Shown: positions 51,787 through 60,413 of the stretch, one piece after another
Numbering within the stretch: the stretch's first letter is position 1
Layout of the letters: each line of letters opens with the position of its first letter
DNA from: Marinilactibacillus piezotolerans
GTDB lineage: Bacteria; Bacillota; Bacilli; Lactobacillales; Carnobacteriaceae_A
DNA: 64,000 nucleotides
Direction: 5' to 3'
Assembly: GCF_900169305.1 (NCBI RefSeq)
Contig: NZ_FWDP01000004.1
Location: 310,001 to 374,000 of the forward strand
Made by a program: the position numbers and the translations under genes
Notes under the pieces: generated by a model
Told to the model about the DNA's origin: nothing
Databases searched by the model: none
Seen by the model: the letters and a program-made list of their open reading frames with translations, nothing else

Positions 51787-52969
51787 TAACTTAAATAAAG
51801 CTGAGCTTAAAGAACAGTACAATATAGAAATGTGGACGGATGACAAGATCCAAGCATTCAGAGAAACTTTATTAAATTGGTATGACCAGGAAAAAAGAGA
51901 TCTTCCTTGGCGCAGAACCTCGGATCCTTATAAAATATGGATTTCAGAAATTATGCTCCAGCAGACAAGAGTGGATACCGTCATTCCCTACTTTGAACGC
52001 TTTGTCAAAAAGTTCCCTACCGTTCAGGATTTGGCTGAAGCCGATGATGATAGTTTGTTGAAAGTGTGGGAAGGGTTAGGGTATTACTCGAGAGTCAGAA
52101 ACATGAAACAAGCAGCGATTCAAGTAGTATCAGAATATAATGGTGCATTTCCTAGTGAACCAGAGGAAATCAGAAAGCTTAAAGGAATTGGTCCTTACAC
52201 AGCCGGAGCAATCTCAAGTATTGCATTTGGTCATATAGAGCCGGCAGTTGACGGAAACCTTATGAGAGTGCTGAGCAGACTATTTGAGATAGAGGTAGAT
52301 ATTGCCAAACCGGCGAGCAGAAGTGTTTTTGAGGCCGTTATGTATCATCTGCTTGATCCAAGTCGGCCGGGGGATTTCAACCAGGCTTTGATGGATTTAG
52401 GAGCAACGATCTGTACGCCTAAAAACTACTACCCTGAAAACAGTCCCATCAAAGACTTTAATGCTTCTTATGTAAATGAGACCTATCTCAAATATCCTAT
52501 TAAAAGTAAAAAGAAGAAGAAAAAAACTGTAAATTATTTTGCGGTAGCCATTCAAAATGACAAAGGGGAATACTTGTTAGAAAAGCGTACAGAACAAAAA
52601 TTGCTATCTAATATGTGGACCTTTCCATTATTAGAAGAAACCATTCTGGAAACTAGTTCAAACTGGAAGTCATTCCAGAAACCAGACTTGTACGCAATCG
52701 ATCCTAGCGATTTAAATATCTTACAAAAATATCTGCAAGCGTCTTTTGGAATAGAAGCAGAAATAAATGCGCAATCAAAAGGCATGGTGTCACATGTATT
52801 CACACATCTTCACTGGAATGTCTATCTGTATAAAGCAACTGTCAAAAAAGACGCTGAAATGATACCAGCAAACTGTAATTGGGTCAGTGAAGAAGAATTT
52901 GATGACTATGTGTTTCCAGTCATGCAGCAGAAACTTTGTAAATTACTGAAAGAAGTTACCCTTTTTTGA
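51776..52969 (+). CDS. mutY: Adenine DNA glycosylase MutY lacking the iron-sulfur cluster ligands
   Basis: MutY, 397 residues, removes adenine paired with 8-oxoguanine. The catalytic Glu58 (SEIMLQQTR), the helix-hairpin-helix KGIGPYTAGAISSIAFG and catalytic Asp159 (AVDGNLMRV) are intact, and the C-terminal NUDIX-like domain for 8-oxoG recognition is present. At the 4Fe-4S site only C213 (TICTPK) remains; the next three cysteines of the C-x6-C-x2-C-x5-C pattern are absent. Cluster-free MutY is known in some lactobacilli and in Entamoeba, so the enzyme may well be active. It overlaps the recX end. Confidence 0.93.
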   Translation: MQNNNLNKAELKEQYNIEMWTDDKIQAFRETLLNWYDQEKRDLPWRRTSDPYKIWISEIMLQQTRVDTVIPYFERFVKKFPTVQDLAEADDDSLLKVWEGLGYYSRVRNMKQAAIQVVSEYNGAFPSEPEEIRKLKGIGPYTAGAISSIAFGHIEPAVDGNLMRVLSRLFEIEVDIAKPASRSVFEAVMYHLLDPSRPGDFNQALMDLGATICTPKNYYPENSPIKDFNASYVNETYLKYPIKSKKKKKKTVNYFAVAIQNDKGEYLLEKRTEQKLLSNMWTFPLLEETILETSSNWKSFQKPDLYAIDPSDLNILQKYLQASFGIEAEINAQSKGMVSHVFTHLHWNVYLYKATVKKDAEMIPANCNWVSEEEFDDYVFPVMQQKLCKLLKEVTLF

Positions 52970-53077
52970 AAGTACAAAGCGTGTCTTAAAACATTTTTAT
53001 TCGTCTGCTTTTTAAGTGGTATATGATTTCCCTACGGAACATTTGACGTCTATGATATAATACTTAATGAGTATGAA

Positions 53078-53101
53078 AAGTGTTGAAAATTCTCAGCACT
53101 T
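53078..53101 (+). promoter_or_regulatory. 5' UTR stem-loop of ntdP
   Basis: AAGTGTTGA and TCAGCACTT form a 9-pair stem with a six-base loop, in the leader about 20 bases before ntdP. No T-run follows, so it is not a terminator. It follows an extended -10 (TGATATAAT, 53053-53061). Confidence 0.4.
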
Positions 53102-53121
53102 AAAAGAAAGTTGGTTCTTAG

Positions 53122-53658
53122 ATGCAATTTCCGAAAGAAGGGGATTTCATCACAATTAAGAGTTATAAGCATGATGGGAGTCTGCACAGAACCTGGAGAG
53201 ATACAATGGTTTTGAAAACGACAGATCACTCATTGATCGGATGCAACGATCATACGTTAGTGATCGAATCGGATGGCAGAAGGTGGCGTACAAGAGAACC
53301 AGCACTTGTTTATTTTCATAAACATTACTGGTTCAATATTGTAACCATGATCCGTCAAAAAGGAACTTCTTACTATTGCAACATGGCTTCTCCTTTTTTG
53401 ATCGATGAAGAAGGTGCAAAATACATCGACTATGATTTAGATGTGAAGGTTTTTCCAGACGGGGAAAAACGTTTGCTGGATGTTGATGAATATGAAGAAC
53501 ATGGTAAAAAGTGGCAGTATCCAGATGAAGTCGATTTAATTTTAAAGGAACATATTAAAATTCTTGTTGACTGGATTCGAGAAGAAAAAGGACCTTTTTC
53601 TGAAGGATATGTTGACTTATGGTATGACCGTTACAAACAACTTACCGGCAAAAAGTAA
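53122..53658 (+). CDS. ntdP: Nucleoside tri/diphosphate phosphatase (DUF402, NtdP-like)
   Basis: A 178-residue DUF402-family protein. The core [62 protein letters not shown], with its metal-binding Asp/Glu-rich [27 protein letters not shown], matches NtdP of Staphylococcus, a nucleoside di- and triphosphate hydrolase. The function is assigned by this resemblance. It is a single-gene unit with its own promoter and terminator. Confidence 0.85.
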   Translation: MQFPKEGDFITIKSYKHDGSLHRTWRDTMVLKTTDHSLIGCNDHTLVIESDGRRWRTREPALVYFHKHYWFNIVTMIRQKGTSYYCNMASPFLIDEEGAKYIDYDLDVKVFPDGEKRLLDVDEYEEHGKKWQYPDEVDLILKEHIKILVDWIREEKGPFSEGYVDLWYDRYKQLTGKK

Positions 53659-53686
53659 AAATTGTGATGAAATGTACTGAAAGATG

Positions 53687-53724
53687 CAGCAGACGTTCTA
53701 GAGAGTAGACGTTTGCTGTTTTTT
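53687..53724 (+). terminator. Terminator of ntdP
   Basis: A 9-bp stem (CAGCAGACG with CGTTTGCTG) with a loop of about 14 bases is followed by six T. Confidence 0.8.
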
Positions 53725-53789
53725 CTGTTGTCAAGCTGTATAAAAGTGTGATATGCTTTTTAAGAATTGGTTTGAAAGGATGTTAACAT

Positions 53790-54653
53790 GTGAAAAAAAA
53801 CATTATAGGTACTATATTTTTGGCTATTATGGCAGTTTTAGTTATTTTTTTTGGAAGACAGTACGCTGCTAGACAAGAAGAAGACATGCTTCAGGACAGT
53901 TTAAGTGCTGCGGAAACTGGGAATACCAGCGGAACCGACAGTAGCACCGGAAGTCAGCCGGAAAAAGAGAATTCAGCAGATGTGTCTTCAGAAGAGTTGA
54001 TCACTCGTTATGAAGAAAACAGCGGATTGTTATCTATTCTGGAAGAAATTGATTATCAGTCACTGACTAATGATCCTGCAATGTTGGTTTATTACGGGGA
54101 TGCAGATTTGTCCGAAGCTCAATACGCTAATATGAATACTTTTATTACAGAAAGAATCAATGGAGCTGTCGAAGTCGAAGACCTTACTTATTTAGATGAG
54201 GATACATATGAACTATATATTCAAGAAACAGTGGACAGTGTAGTAGCGTCTGAAGCGGATGTTGTTATCTATTCAATGCCGGCGCTGCCAGACAAAATCA
54301 GAGATATTGGGACAGCTGAGACAAACCAATATTTGACCTCAATTTTAACAGCTCTTACAGAGGAGCTTCCTGAGTCTGAAATTATCTTGAAAGAACCTAC
54401 TCCTGTTTTAGGAGAAATGGACAATTTAAATTCTCGTTCATTAGACTATCTGAATTATATGGAAGAAATGAATGTAGTAGCAGAAACATTTGGCTTATCC
54501 GTCTTGTCAACACACGAACGATTTCTATCATTGGCTGAAGCAGAGGGTATAGAACTAAGTACACTTTTTGATTCAGAAGGCATAGAACTGAACGAAAATG
54601 GACAAGCACTGCTGCAGCAAGCTGTTGAACAAGCGTTAACAAGTACAGACTAA
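53790..54653 (+). CDS. Membrane-anchored SGNH/GDSL-like protein, catalytic residues not conserved
   Basis: A 287-residue protein with an N-terminal membrane anchor (NIIGTIFLAIMAVLVIFFG), a Ser/Thr/Gly-rich spacer and a domain of SGNH-hydrolase pattern from residue 85. The block I position reads VYYGDADLS (GDA, not GDS), and the block V position reads LFDSEGIELNENGQALL, where a conserved His is replaced by Glu266. This looks like an inactive or modified SGNH fold. It starts with GTG behind AAAGGA, nine bases apart. Role unknown. Confidence 0.6.
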   Translation: MKKNIIGTIFLAIMAVLVIFFGRQYAARQEEDMLQDSLSAAETGNTSGTDSSTGSQPEKENSADVSSEELITRYEENSGLLSILEEIDYQSLTNDPAMLVYYGDADLSEAQYANMNTFITERINGAVEVEDLTYLDEDTYELYIQETVDSVVASEADVVIYSMPALPDKIRDIGTAETNQYLTSILTALTEELPESEIILKEPTPVLGEMDNLNSRSLDYLNYMEEMNVVAETFGLSVLSTHERFLSLAEAEGIELSTLFDSEGIELNENGQALLQQAVEQALTSTD

Positions 54654-54656
54654 AAA

Positions 54657-54690
54657 GCAAGGAAGGATCGCATTTGATCCTTCCTTTTTA
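54657..54690. terminator. Bidirectional terminator between the SGNH-like and ArAE genes
   Basis: A perfect 9-bp-plus stem (AAGGAAGGATC with GATCCTTCCTT) has an A-run on the left and T-run on the right, serving two convergent genes. Confidence 0.88.
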
Positions 54691-55776
54691 ATGCAGTTCT
54701 TTGATTTCCGCAACTTTTTCGTTGTGATTTTTTTTGAAGCTGCTTACTAATTTATTTAAATGCTGAAGACTTTCCTCGTAATCAAGTACAGCAGACATAA
54801 TATGAATTACAGCATTACTTTGACCATAATCATTTTTCATATAAGATTCTAAATTTGCTTCATTAAAAAATGAATCCATAAATGACTTTCTTAGAGTCGC
54901 TTTATGAGTAATGAAGTTGACTTCTTCAGGTAATACTCTGCCATTCCATTTTAGAATTATCTGTTCATGTGCTGACATAAGTGTTTCCAGTCGTTCAATC
55001 AGCAACTGGCGCATTTCGTTTGGGAAGTGATTATAAACATTTTCTGCCTGATGAAGTGTTTTCACCAAGTTATATGCAGCTTCTGTCGTACGGATAAATT
55101 GTCGGTATACTACAATCGTGCGAGCATAAGAAAATTCTGTCTTTCGGAAGAACCTTCTTAAGTCACCGTCAATTAGATGACCCAGATAGGTTTTCATCTT
55201 TGAGATACTTTTATCTAAATTACTAAGATCTCTTCGCATCATAGGATATTGAATATTTTTTCGTAAACTGGTTCGAATAAAACGCGAAAGATCATCGGTT
55301 ACTTGGTTATTCAAATGGAAAAGCTTTTCATCATATTTCGGCGGTAAAAATAAGCCGTTGATCAAGAAAGCAGAAACAACACCGACTACGGTAGCAAGGA
55401 CTCGAATGGCAGCACTGATTAGAATGGGATGATCTGTAGACATCATAATTACGATAAGCGTAATCGTAGAAAGCACAATCACATTGTTAAGTTTAAACTG
55501 ATGCAAAATGGCAATCAGAATCGTTGCAGCAATGCTGATCATGACAAAAGAATTTCCAAACAACAGAACCGTTATTACTGCAACGATTCCGCCTATTGTA
55601 TTTGCCGTAATGCGGTCTTTTAGTGTCTGAAAGGATTTTTTCACAGATGGCTGCATGGAAGCGACAGCAGAAATACCAGCCAGAGCAAAACCGTCATAGA
55701 CATTAAATAATGCCGGGATACTCAGAGCTATTAAAATTGCAAGACCAGATTTGAATGTTCGGGCGCCTATTTTCAT
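54688..55776 (-). CDS. Aromatic acid exporter (ArAE)-like membrane protein, FUSC fold
   Basis: A 362-residue protein with five to six N-terminal membrane helices (1-150; GLAILIALSIPALFNVYDGFALAGISAVASMQPSVKKSFQTLKDRITANTIGGIVAVI) typical of the ArAE_1/DUF939 family, followed by a helical cytoplasmic part to the end. In other bacteria family members export aromatic acids; the substrate is not known here. No membrane-fusion partner gene is adjacent. It is convergent with the SGNH-like gene and divergent from perR. Confidence 0.82.
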   Translation of the reverse strand: MKIGARTFKSGLAILIALSIPALFNVYDGFALAGISAVASMQPSVKKSFQTLKDRITANTIGGIVAVITVLLFGNSFVMISIAATILIAILHQFKLNNVIVLSTITLIVIMMSTDHPILISAAIRVLATVVGVVSAFLINGLFLPPKYDEKLFHLNNQVTDDLSRFIRTSLRKNIQYPMMRRDLSNLDKSISKMKTYLGHLIDGDLRRFFRKTEFSYARTIVVYRQFIRTTEAAYNLVKTLHQAENVYNHFPNEMRQLLIERLETLMSAHEQIILKWNGRVLPEEVNFITHKATLRKSFMDSFFNEANLESYMKNDYGQSNAVIHIMSAVLDYEESLQHLNKLVSSFKKNHNEKVAEIKELH

Positions 55777-55967
55777 AATTAAGAATTCACTGCCTTTAAA
55801 TAGTTGTTTTCACGTATGAATGATATAATAGTATAGCATATTTTAAGAATACTCAAAGGATATTTTATAAAGTAAGCATTTTCTTGCATAAAACTGCATC
55901 AGAGAGTATCATTGAAGCTGAAAAGAATTGAGAAAACAAATCACATCAGTAAAAAGGACAGATTTTA

Positions 55968-56396
55968 ATGAGTTATCTAGTGGATCAATCGATTGAGCGC
56001 TTGAAATATAATAACATAAGAATTACGCCACAAAGACATGCTGTTTTGGAGTTTCTGATTGATCAGGACTCTCATCCTACAGCAGATGAAATCTATCAAG
56101 AGTTGGCTAGTCGATTTCCAAGTATGAGTGTAGCAACTGTATACAACAACCTAAAATTATTTATTAAACTAGGATTGGTTAAAGAGATGAAATACGGAGA
56201 TACATCCAGCCGTTTTGATTTTTCTTCCACAGAGCACTATCATGCTATCTGCACAGAATGCGGACAGATTGAAGATGTTTACTATCCTGGACTTGACGAT
56301 GTGGAAGAAGTGACCAGCAGCCTGACCGGTTATGCTGTGACTTCTCATAGACTTGAAATCTATGGTTTGTGTCCAGAATGTCAGAAGAATCACTAA
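55968..56396 (+). CDS. perR: Peroxide-responsive Fur-family repressor PerR
   Basis: A 142-residue Fur-family protein. The regulatory metal site matches PerR of Bacillus with a shift of one residue: H36, D84, H90, H92 and D103 (in IEDVYYP; Fur proteins usually have Glu here). The zinc site is C95/C98 and C135/C138. PerR represses peroxide defence genes and is inactivated by iron-catalysed oxidation of the two histidines. I see no convincing PerR box in its own promoter. It lies alone between two unrelated genes. Confidence 0.9.
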   Translation: MSYLVDQSIERLKYNNIRITPQRHAVLEFLIDQDSHPTADEIYQELASRFPSMSVATVYNNLKLFIKLGLVKEMKYGDTSSRFDFSSTEHYHAICTECGQIEDVYYPGLDDVEEVTSSLTGYAVTSHRLEIYGLCPECQKNH

Positions 56397-56403
56397 TATG
56401 CCA

Positions 56404-56434
56404 GACTGTGCTGTTTATTTCAGTACAGTCTTTT
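56404..56434 (+). terminator. perR terminator
   Basis: A 10-pair stem with one mismatch (GACTGTGCTG with CAGTACAGTC) is followed by four T. Confidence 0.75.
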
Positions 56435-56500
56435 CGTTTACGCTGTATTATTCAGATATAGTATACTAATAACAACGATTATAGAAAAGAGGTACCTAAT

Positions 56501-57397
56501 GTGATTACGACAATGATTATTGCTAACCCTTCTTCTGGTAAAAAACAGGCAGAAGAGTATGCAGTTAGAGCAAAAGAAATATTAGAGCGCAGTGGTAGTA
56601 CAGTTGTTGTCAAATTGACAAAACAAAAATCGGATATTGAAAAATTTGCAAAAACAGCCTGTTCTGAAAAGTTTGACCAGATAGTGGTTTTAGGAGGAGA
56701 CGGGACAGTTTCAGAACTCGGTAATGCATTGAAAAATGAAGAATACCGACCAAAAATCGGCATTATACCGGCTGGAACCATTAATAATATTGCTCGCGGT
56801 CTTGGAATTGCAACCAATATGAATAGAGCTCTCCAGGATTTGGCAAACTGCAGAGAAAAGAAGGCTGATGCAGGGTTGATCAATGACCGGCTTTTTTTAA
56901 GCTCAGTTTCAGCAGGATCTATTCCAGAAACAGTTTGGGAAGTAACGGATGAGCAAAAGGAGAATTTAGGACCAATGGCTTATTTTATTGAAGGATTCAA
57001 GTCTATCAGGGAAGAAGAGCCTTATTCTATTAAGATGAACCTGGACGGAGAAGAAAAAGAGCACGAGTTAAGCTTACTGCTGATCGGTCTGAGCAGTTCA
57101 GTAGCCGGTATTCCCAACTTCTTCAGAAATGCTGAATATGATGACGGTTACCTTTATATGTTTGGACTGAAAAAGTCGACTTTTGGAGAAAAAGTATCCG
57201 TTTTGACCACTTTGATCAGTGGTAGTGAAGCATTATCTGATGAAAATAATAAAGGGTTTATCTGTAAGTTCAAAGAAGGAACAATTGAAAACGACTATAT
57301 AACCAATGTGGCGTTAGATGGTGAAAAAGGACCATCTTTCCCATTTAGTGTCAAAATTTTACCCAGTTTCTTTACTTTTTTAGTTCCTCAAATTTAA
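56501..57397 (+). CDS. Diacylglycerol kinase-like lipid kinase (YegS/DgkB family)
   Basis: A 298-residue lipid kinase of the DAGK catalytic domain family. The GGDGTVSELGNAL and GIIPAGTINNIARGLGI motifs form the nucleotide-binding site. It probably phosphorylates diacylglycerol or a related lipid in phospholipid recycling; the precise substrate is not determined. It starts with GTG at 56501 after AGAGGT. A TATACT -10 lies at 56462. Confidence 0.85.
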   Translation: MITTMIIANPSSGKKQAEEYAVRAKEILERSGSTVVVKLTKQKSDIEKFAKTACSEKFDQIVVLGGDGTVSELGNALKNEEYRPKIGIIPAGTINNIARGLGIATNMNRALQDLANCREKKADAGLINDRLFLSSVSAGSIPETVWEVTDEQKENLGPMAYFIEGFKSIREEEPYSIKMNLDGEEKEHELSLLLIGLSSSVAGIPNFFRNAEYDDGYLYMFGLKKSTFGEKVSVLTTLISGSEALSDENNKGFICKFKEGTIENDYITNVALDGEKGPSFPFSVKILPSFFTFLVPQI

Positions 57398-57484
57398 TTA
57401 ACAAAAAGTAAGCATAAAACTCGTTTGAATTCGCAGTCATTGCTATACTATTAATAAAGACTAATTTAGAAAGCGAGTTTTTAG

Positions 57485-59155
57485 ATGCGAAGTGAAAAAT
57501 GGTGGGAAGATGCAATTATTTATCAGATCTATCCGAGAAGTTTTAAAGATTCTGATAATGATGGAATCGGAGACTTGAAGGGTATCATTGAAAAGTTGGA
57601 TTATATTAAGGGACTAGGGATCAATACGCTTTGGCTGAACCCAGTCGTTTCTTCTAACCAAGTGGATAATGGGTATGATGTCACTAATTATAAAACGATC
57701 GATCCAATCTTTGGAACAGAAGAAGATTTTGGAAATTTTGTAAATGAGGCGAAAAGAAGAGAGTTTAAATTGATTTATGACTTTCCTTTGAATCATACTT
57801 CTATTAACCATCCTTGGTTCAAAAAAGCACAAGAAGGTAAAGAGAATCCCTATCGTGACTATTATATATGGGCGGACTCCGGTAAAAATCGTTTTTACCC
57901 TAATAACTGGAAAGCGGCATTCGGCGGACCGGCTTGGTCGAAAGAGTTAAACGGAGACCAGTTCTATATGCATATTTTTAAGAAAGAAATGCCAGAATTA
58001 AACTGGGAACATCCGCCAGTTAGAGAAGAAATGGCAGAGTTGATCAATTACTGGATCAACAAAGGGATAGACGGCGTTCGATTAGATGCATTTATTTACT
58101 TAGATGTCGATAAACGATTTCCGGATCAGTCTGAAAACCAATCATCAGGTCAAGAAGTTATTGAATATGGTGAAAGATTGAAAGGGTATCTTTCAGAATT
58201 TAATGATCATATTTATAAAAATAAACGAAATTTATTTTTAATGGGGGAAGCCACCAGTGCAGATGCTGATTTTGCGTCTGAATATACGAGTGAAGAGGTT
58301 ATTGACAGAGTTATTTCGCTTCAGCACTTCACTGAAAAAGACTACGAAAAAATCAGTGAGCTTCCTTCCAGTAATCAGCATGTGCCATTAGATCTGGAAA
58401 AATTTAAAAAGGTTCAGAAATCTTTTCAGGAAAAACTGGCGGATAAAGGCGGCCCGATGTTGTTCTGGAATAATCATGATCATCCTAGAGCTGCTCAGAA
58501 GTATGGAAATGCGGACCAGTTTCGAGATGAATCTTCTAAAATGATGGCTACTTTACTGTATCTTCAAAAAGGAATTCCAATTATTTACTACGGAGAAGAA
58601 ATCGGTATGAATAATGCCTGGTTTCAAGATCCAACAAATATATCTGAGAGTACAGCAATGACCTTTTATCAGTCAGCCCTGGACTATGGATGGCCGCACG
58701 ATAAAATCATGAAAAATCTTAATCTGACGGTAAGAGATGCCAGCAGAGGAATCATGCAGTGGACAAAAAATCATAGAGCAGGATTTACAGAAAATGCTGC
58801 ACCTTGGATCATATATCATAAAGAAGATGTCTATAACGTTGCAGATCAGGAAAAGGATCCAAATAGTATACTGAATTTTTATAGAAATCTGATCGCTTTA
58901 AAGAAAACGCCTCTCTTTAAAAAAGGCAGCTGGAAGATGTTAGAAACAAAAGAATCGCTGTATGTTTATGAAAGAGCTCATGAGAACAAGAAAGCTATAG
59001 TTATTTGTAATTTTTCAGATCAAACAGATGAGTTTCCTATGGATAATGAGTATATTGAAGCAGAGAGCGTGCTTGCTACGCATGACCAGAAGATAAACGA
59101 TCAGAAACTTAGTTTGCCTCCTTATAGTGCTTTTGTTTTCAAAAAACGTGTTTAA
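57485..59155 (+). CDS. GH13 alpha-glucosidase (oligo-1,6-glucosidase type)
   Basis: A 556-residue glycoside hydrolase 13 enzyme of the oligo-1,6-glucosidase/dextran glucosidase/phosphotrehalase group. WWEDAIIYQIYPRSFKDSDNDGIGDLKGI starts the barrel. GVRLDAF (nucleophile Asp), FLMGEA (acid/base Glu) and NNHDHPR (transition-state Asp) are intact. It cleaves alpha-1,6 or similar links of small glucose oligomers in the cytoplasm; without a PTS gene next to it the substrate is open. The start ATG has no strong Shine-Dalgarno; AAAGCGAG lies nearby. Confidence 0.88.
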   Translation: MRSEKWWEDAIIYQIYPRSFKDSDNDGIGDLKGIIEKLDYIKGLGINTLWLNPVVSSNQVDNGYDVTNYKTIDPIFGTEEDFGNFVNEAKRREFKLIYDFPLNHTSINHPWFKKAQEGKENPYRDYYIWADSGKNRFYPNNWKAAFGGPAWSKELNGDQFYMHIFKKEMPELNWEHPPVREEMAELINYWINKGIDGVRLDAFIYLDVDKRFPDQSENQSSGQEVIEYGERLKGYLSEFNDHIYKNKRNLFLMGEATSADADFASEYTSEEVIDRVISLQHFTEKDYEKISELPSSNQHVPLDLEKFKKVQKSFQEKLADKGGPMLFWNNHDHPRAAQKYGNADQFRDESSKMMATLLYLQKGIPIIYYGEEIGMNNAWFQDPTNISESTAMTFYQSALDYGWPHDKIMKNLNLTVRDASRGIMQWTKNHRAGFTENAAPWIIYHKEDVYNVADQEKDPNSILNFYRNLIALKKTPLFKKGSWKMLETKESLYVYERAHENKKAIVICNFSDQTDEFPMDNEYIEAESVLATHDQKINDQKLSLPPYSAFVFKKRV

Positions 59156-59162
59156 ATCAAAT

Positions 59163-59196
59163 AAAGACCCTGTTTGCAACTTAGGCAGGGTCTTCG
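59163..59196 (+). terminator. Terminator of the glucosidase gene
   Basis: AAGACCCTG and CAGGGTCTT form a 9-bp stem with a loop of about 13 bases and a weak T-rich end. Confidence 0.7.
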
Positions 59197-59234
59197 TCTA
59201 ATTTATTTTTCATTCATTTTGTCCTAAAAACAGA

Positions 59235-59263
59235 TTGACAATATAACCATTCCGCGATATACT
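59235..59263 (+). promoter_or_regulatory. Promoter of tRNA-Asn/tRNA-Ser
   Basis: TTGACA (59235-59240), a 17-base spacer and TATACT (59258-59263) make a near-consensus promoter. Confidence 0.9.
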
Positions 59264-59285
59264 ATTAGAGTTCTAAATATTTTAT

Positions 59286-59358
59286 TCCGCAATAGCTCAG
59301 TTGGTAGAGCGCGCGACTGTTAATCGCGTTGTCGCAGGTTCGAGCCCTGCTTGCGGAG
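59286..59358 (+). tRNA. tRNA-Asn (GTT anticodon)
   Basis: The cloverleaf folds with acceptor TCCGCAA/TTGCGGA, anticodon loop CTGTTAA (anticodon GTT), and GGTTCGAGCC T-arm. The 3' CCA is not encoded. Confidence 0.97.
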
Positions 59359-59363
59359 CTTCT

Positions 59364-59452
59364 GGAGAATTGTCCGAGTGGCTTAAGGAGCACGCTTGGA
59401 AAGCGTGTATACGGGTTAAACCGTATCAAGGGTTCGAATCCCTTATTCTCCT
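59364..59452 (+). tRNA. tRNA-Ser (GGA anticodon)
   Basis: A class II tRNA of 89 bases with a long variable arm (TATACGGGTTAAACCGTATC), acceptor GGAGAAT/ATTCTCC and anticodon GGA in CTTGGAAAG. CCA is not encoded. Only five bases separate it from tRNA-Asn. Confidence 0.97.
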
Positions 59453-59479
59453 TTTGGATTTAAAAAGAAGAGATTCATG

Positions 59480-59526
59480 AAAAAGTCTTATAAACATTGA
59501 TATAACAATGCTTATAAGACTTTTTG
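59480..59526 (+). terminator. Terminator between the two tRNA groups
   Basis: A stem of about 20 bp (AAAAAGTCTTATAA and CATTG with CAATG and TTATAAGACTTTTT, one internal bulge) has A-run and T-run flanks. Confidence 0.9.
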
Positions 59527-59599
59527 CTTAATTTTTGAGAATAATCAAACTTTCAACGTCTTTGCAGAAAACCCTTGTTTAAGTTTTTTTGTAAAAACA

Positions 59600-59628
59600 A
59601 TTGACAGAGAAGACAATATCCTGTAATA
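59600..59628 (+). promoter_or_regulatory. Promoter of the Glu-Phe-His-Gln tRNA group
   Basis: TTGACA (59600-59605), a 17-base spacer and TAATAT (59623-59628), about 56 bases before tRNA-Glu. Confidence 0.85.
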
Positions 59629-59684
59629 TATTTTTTGTTGCTGTAACCGACCAGCCAAGTTGGCAACCAGTAAAGATTTGATCT

Positions 59685-59756
59685 GGCCCCTTGGTCAAGC
59701 GGTTAAGACACCGCCCTTTCACGGCGGTAACACGGGTTCGAATCCCGTAGGGGTCA
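59685..59756 (+). tRNA. tRNA-Glu (TTC anticodon)
   Basis: Acceptor GGCCCCT/AGGGGTC (one G-T), anticodon loop CTTTCAC (TTC), T-arm GGTTCGAATCC. CCA is not encoded. Confidence 0.97.
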
Positions 59757-59759
59757 TCT

Positions 59760-59832
59760 GGCGCAGTAGCTCAGTTGGTAGAGCAACGGATTGAAGCTCC
59801 GTGTGTCGGCAGTTCGACTCTGTCCTGCGCCA
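59760..59832 (+). tRNA. tRNA-Phe (GAA anticodon)
   Basis: Acceptor GGCGCAG/CTGCGCC, anticodon stem ACGGA/TCCGT with loop TTGAAGC (GAA). Only three bases from tRNA-Glu. CCA is not encoded. Confidence 0.96.
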
Positions 59833-59850
59833 TGGTAAATTTAATAAAAC

Positions 59851-59924
59851 GGCGGTTGTGGCGAAGTGGTTAACGCACCGGGTTGTGGTCCCGGCATTCG
59901 TGGGTTCGATCCCCATCAGTCGCC
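59851..59924 (+). tRNA. tRNA-His (GTG anticodon)
   Basis: Extra G(-1) at 59851 pairs with discriminator C at 59924, the identity feature of tRNA-His. Acceptor GCGGTTG/CAGTCGC, anticodon loop TTGTGGT (GTG). Confidence 0.97.
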
Positions 59925-59939
59925 TTTGTGTTGAGTTAT

Positions 59940-60012
59940 TGGGCTATAGCCAAGCGGTAAGGCAGCGGGTTTTGATCCCGTCATTCCCTAGGTTCGAATC
60001 CTAGTAGCCCAG
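59940..60012 (+). tRNA. tRNA-Gln (TTG anticodon)
   Basis: Acceptor TGGGCTA/TAGCCCA, anticodon loop TTTTGAT (TTG), T-arm GGTTCGAATCC, discriminator G. CCA is not encoded. Confidence 0.96.
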
Positions 60013-60015
60013 TTT

Positions 60016-60057
60016 TGAAAGCCATGAAGTATCTTGATGATACCTCATGGCTTTTTT
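60016..60057 (+). terminator. Terminator of the second tRNA group
   Basis: A long stem (AAAGCCATGA, then GTATC, with GATAC and TCATGGCTTT, one mismatch) and a T-run. Confidence 0.88.
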
Positions 60058-60065
60058 GTGTGGCA

Positions 60066-60374
60066 TCAGGTTTTGGCAAAAGGAAGAGGATGTCCTTTAT
60101 AGTTGAAAATCTTTCCAAAATAAGTAGGCTTCTTAAGCACAATATATCGGATGACAACCAGTTGGTCTTTATGGTTGATTTTTCCAGTGATGGATAAGAT
60201 AGTATCTTTCTCTGCCTCATATAAAAAAGAGTATGCCTTCTTACCAGATATAAGGCAATTAATATTCTTTCCGTTAGTGTTAAGAGTGAAACGACAGAGT
60301 GGTATTCCATTATCAGTTTTTAAAACTTTTATTTCCTCAGAAGTAATGATTCCTTCTACAATGACGACTTCCAT
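60066..60374 (-). CDS. Small single-stranded DNA-binding (OB-fold) protein, SOS-type promoter
   Basis: A 102-residue SSB-like OB-fold protein: MEVVIVEGIITSEEIKVLKTDNGIPLCRFTLNTNGKNINCLISGKKAYSFLYEAEKDTILSITGKIN matches the SSB core (no acidic C-terminal tail DDDIPF is seen). I choose the ATG at 60374, nine bases after AAAGGA; an in-frame TTG at 60392 overlaps the Shine-Dalgarno. It is shorter than housekeeping SSB (about 150-170 residues). Its promoter is covered by two LexA-like boxes, so DNA damage probably induces it. It could be a specialised SSB paralogue or a small phage-like remnant. Confidence 0.75.
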   Translation of the reverse strand: MEVVIVEGIITSEEIKVLKTDNGIPLCRFTLNTNGKNINCLISGKKAYSFLYEAEKDTILSITGKINHKDQLVVIRYIVLKKPTYFGKIFNYKGHPLPFAKT

Positions 60375-60413
60375 AGTCTTCATTCCTTTCAATTTATGTA
60401 AAACAACGAATAG

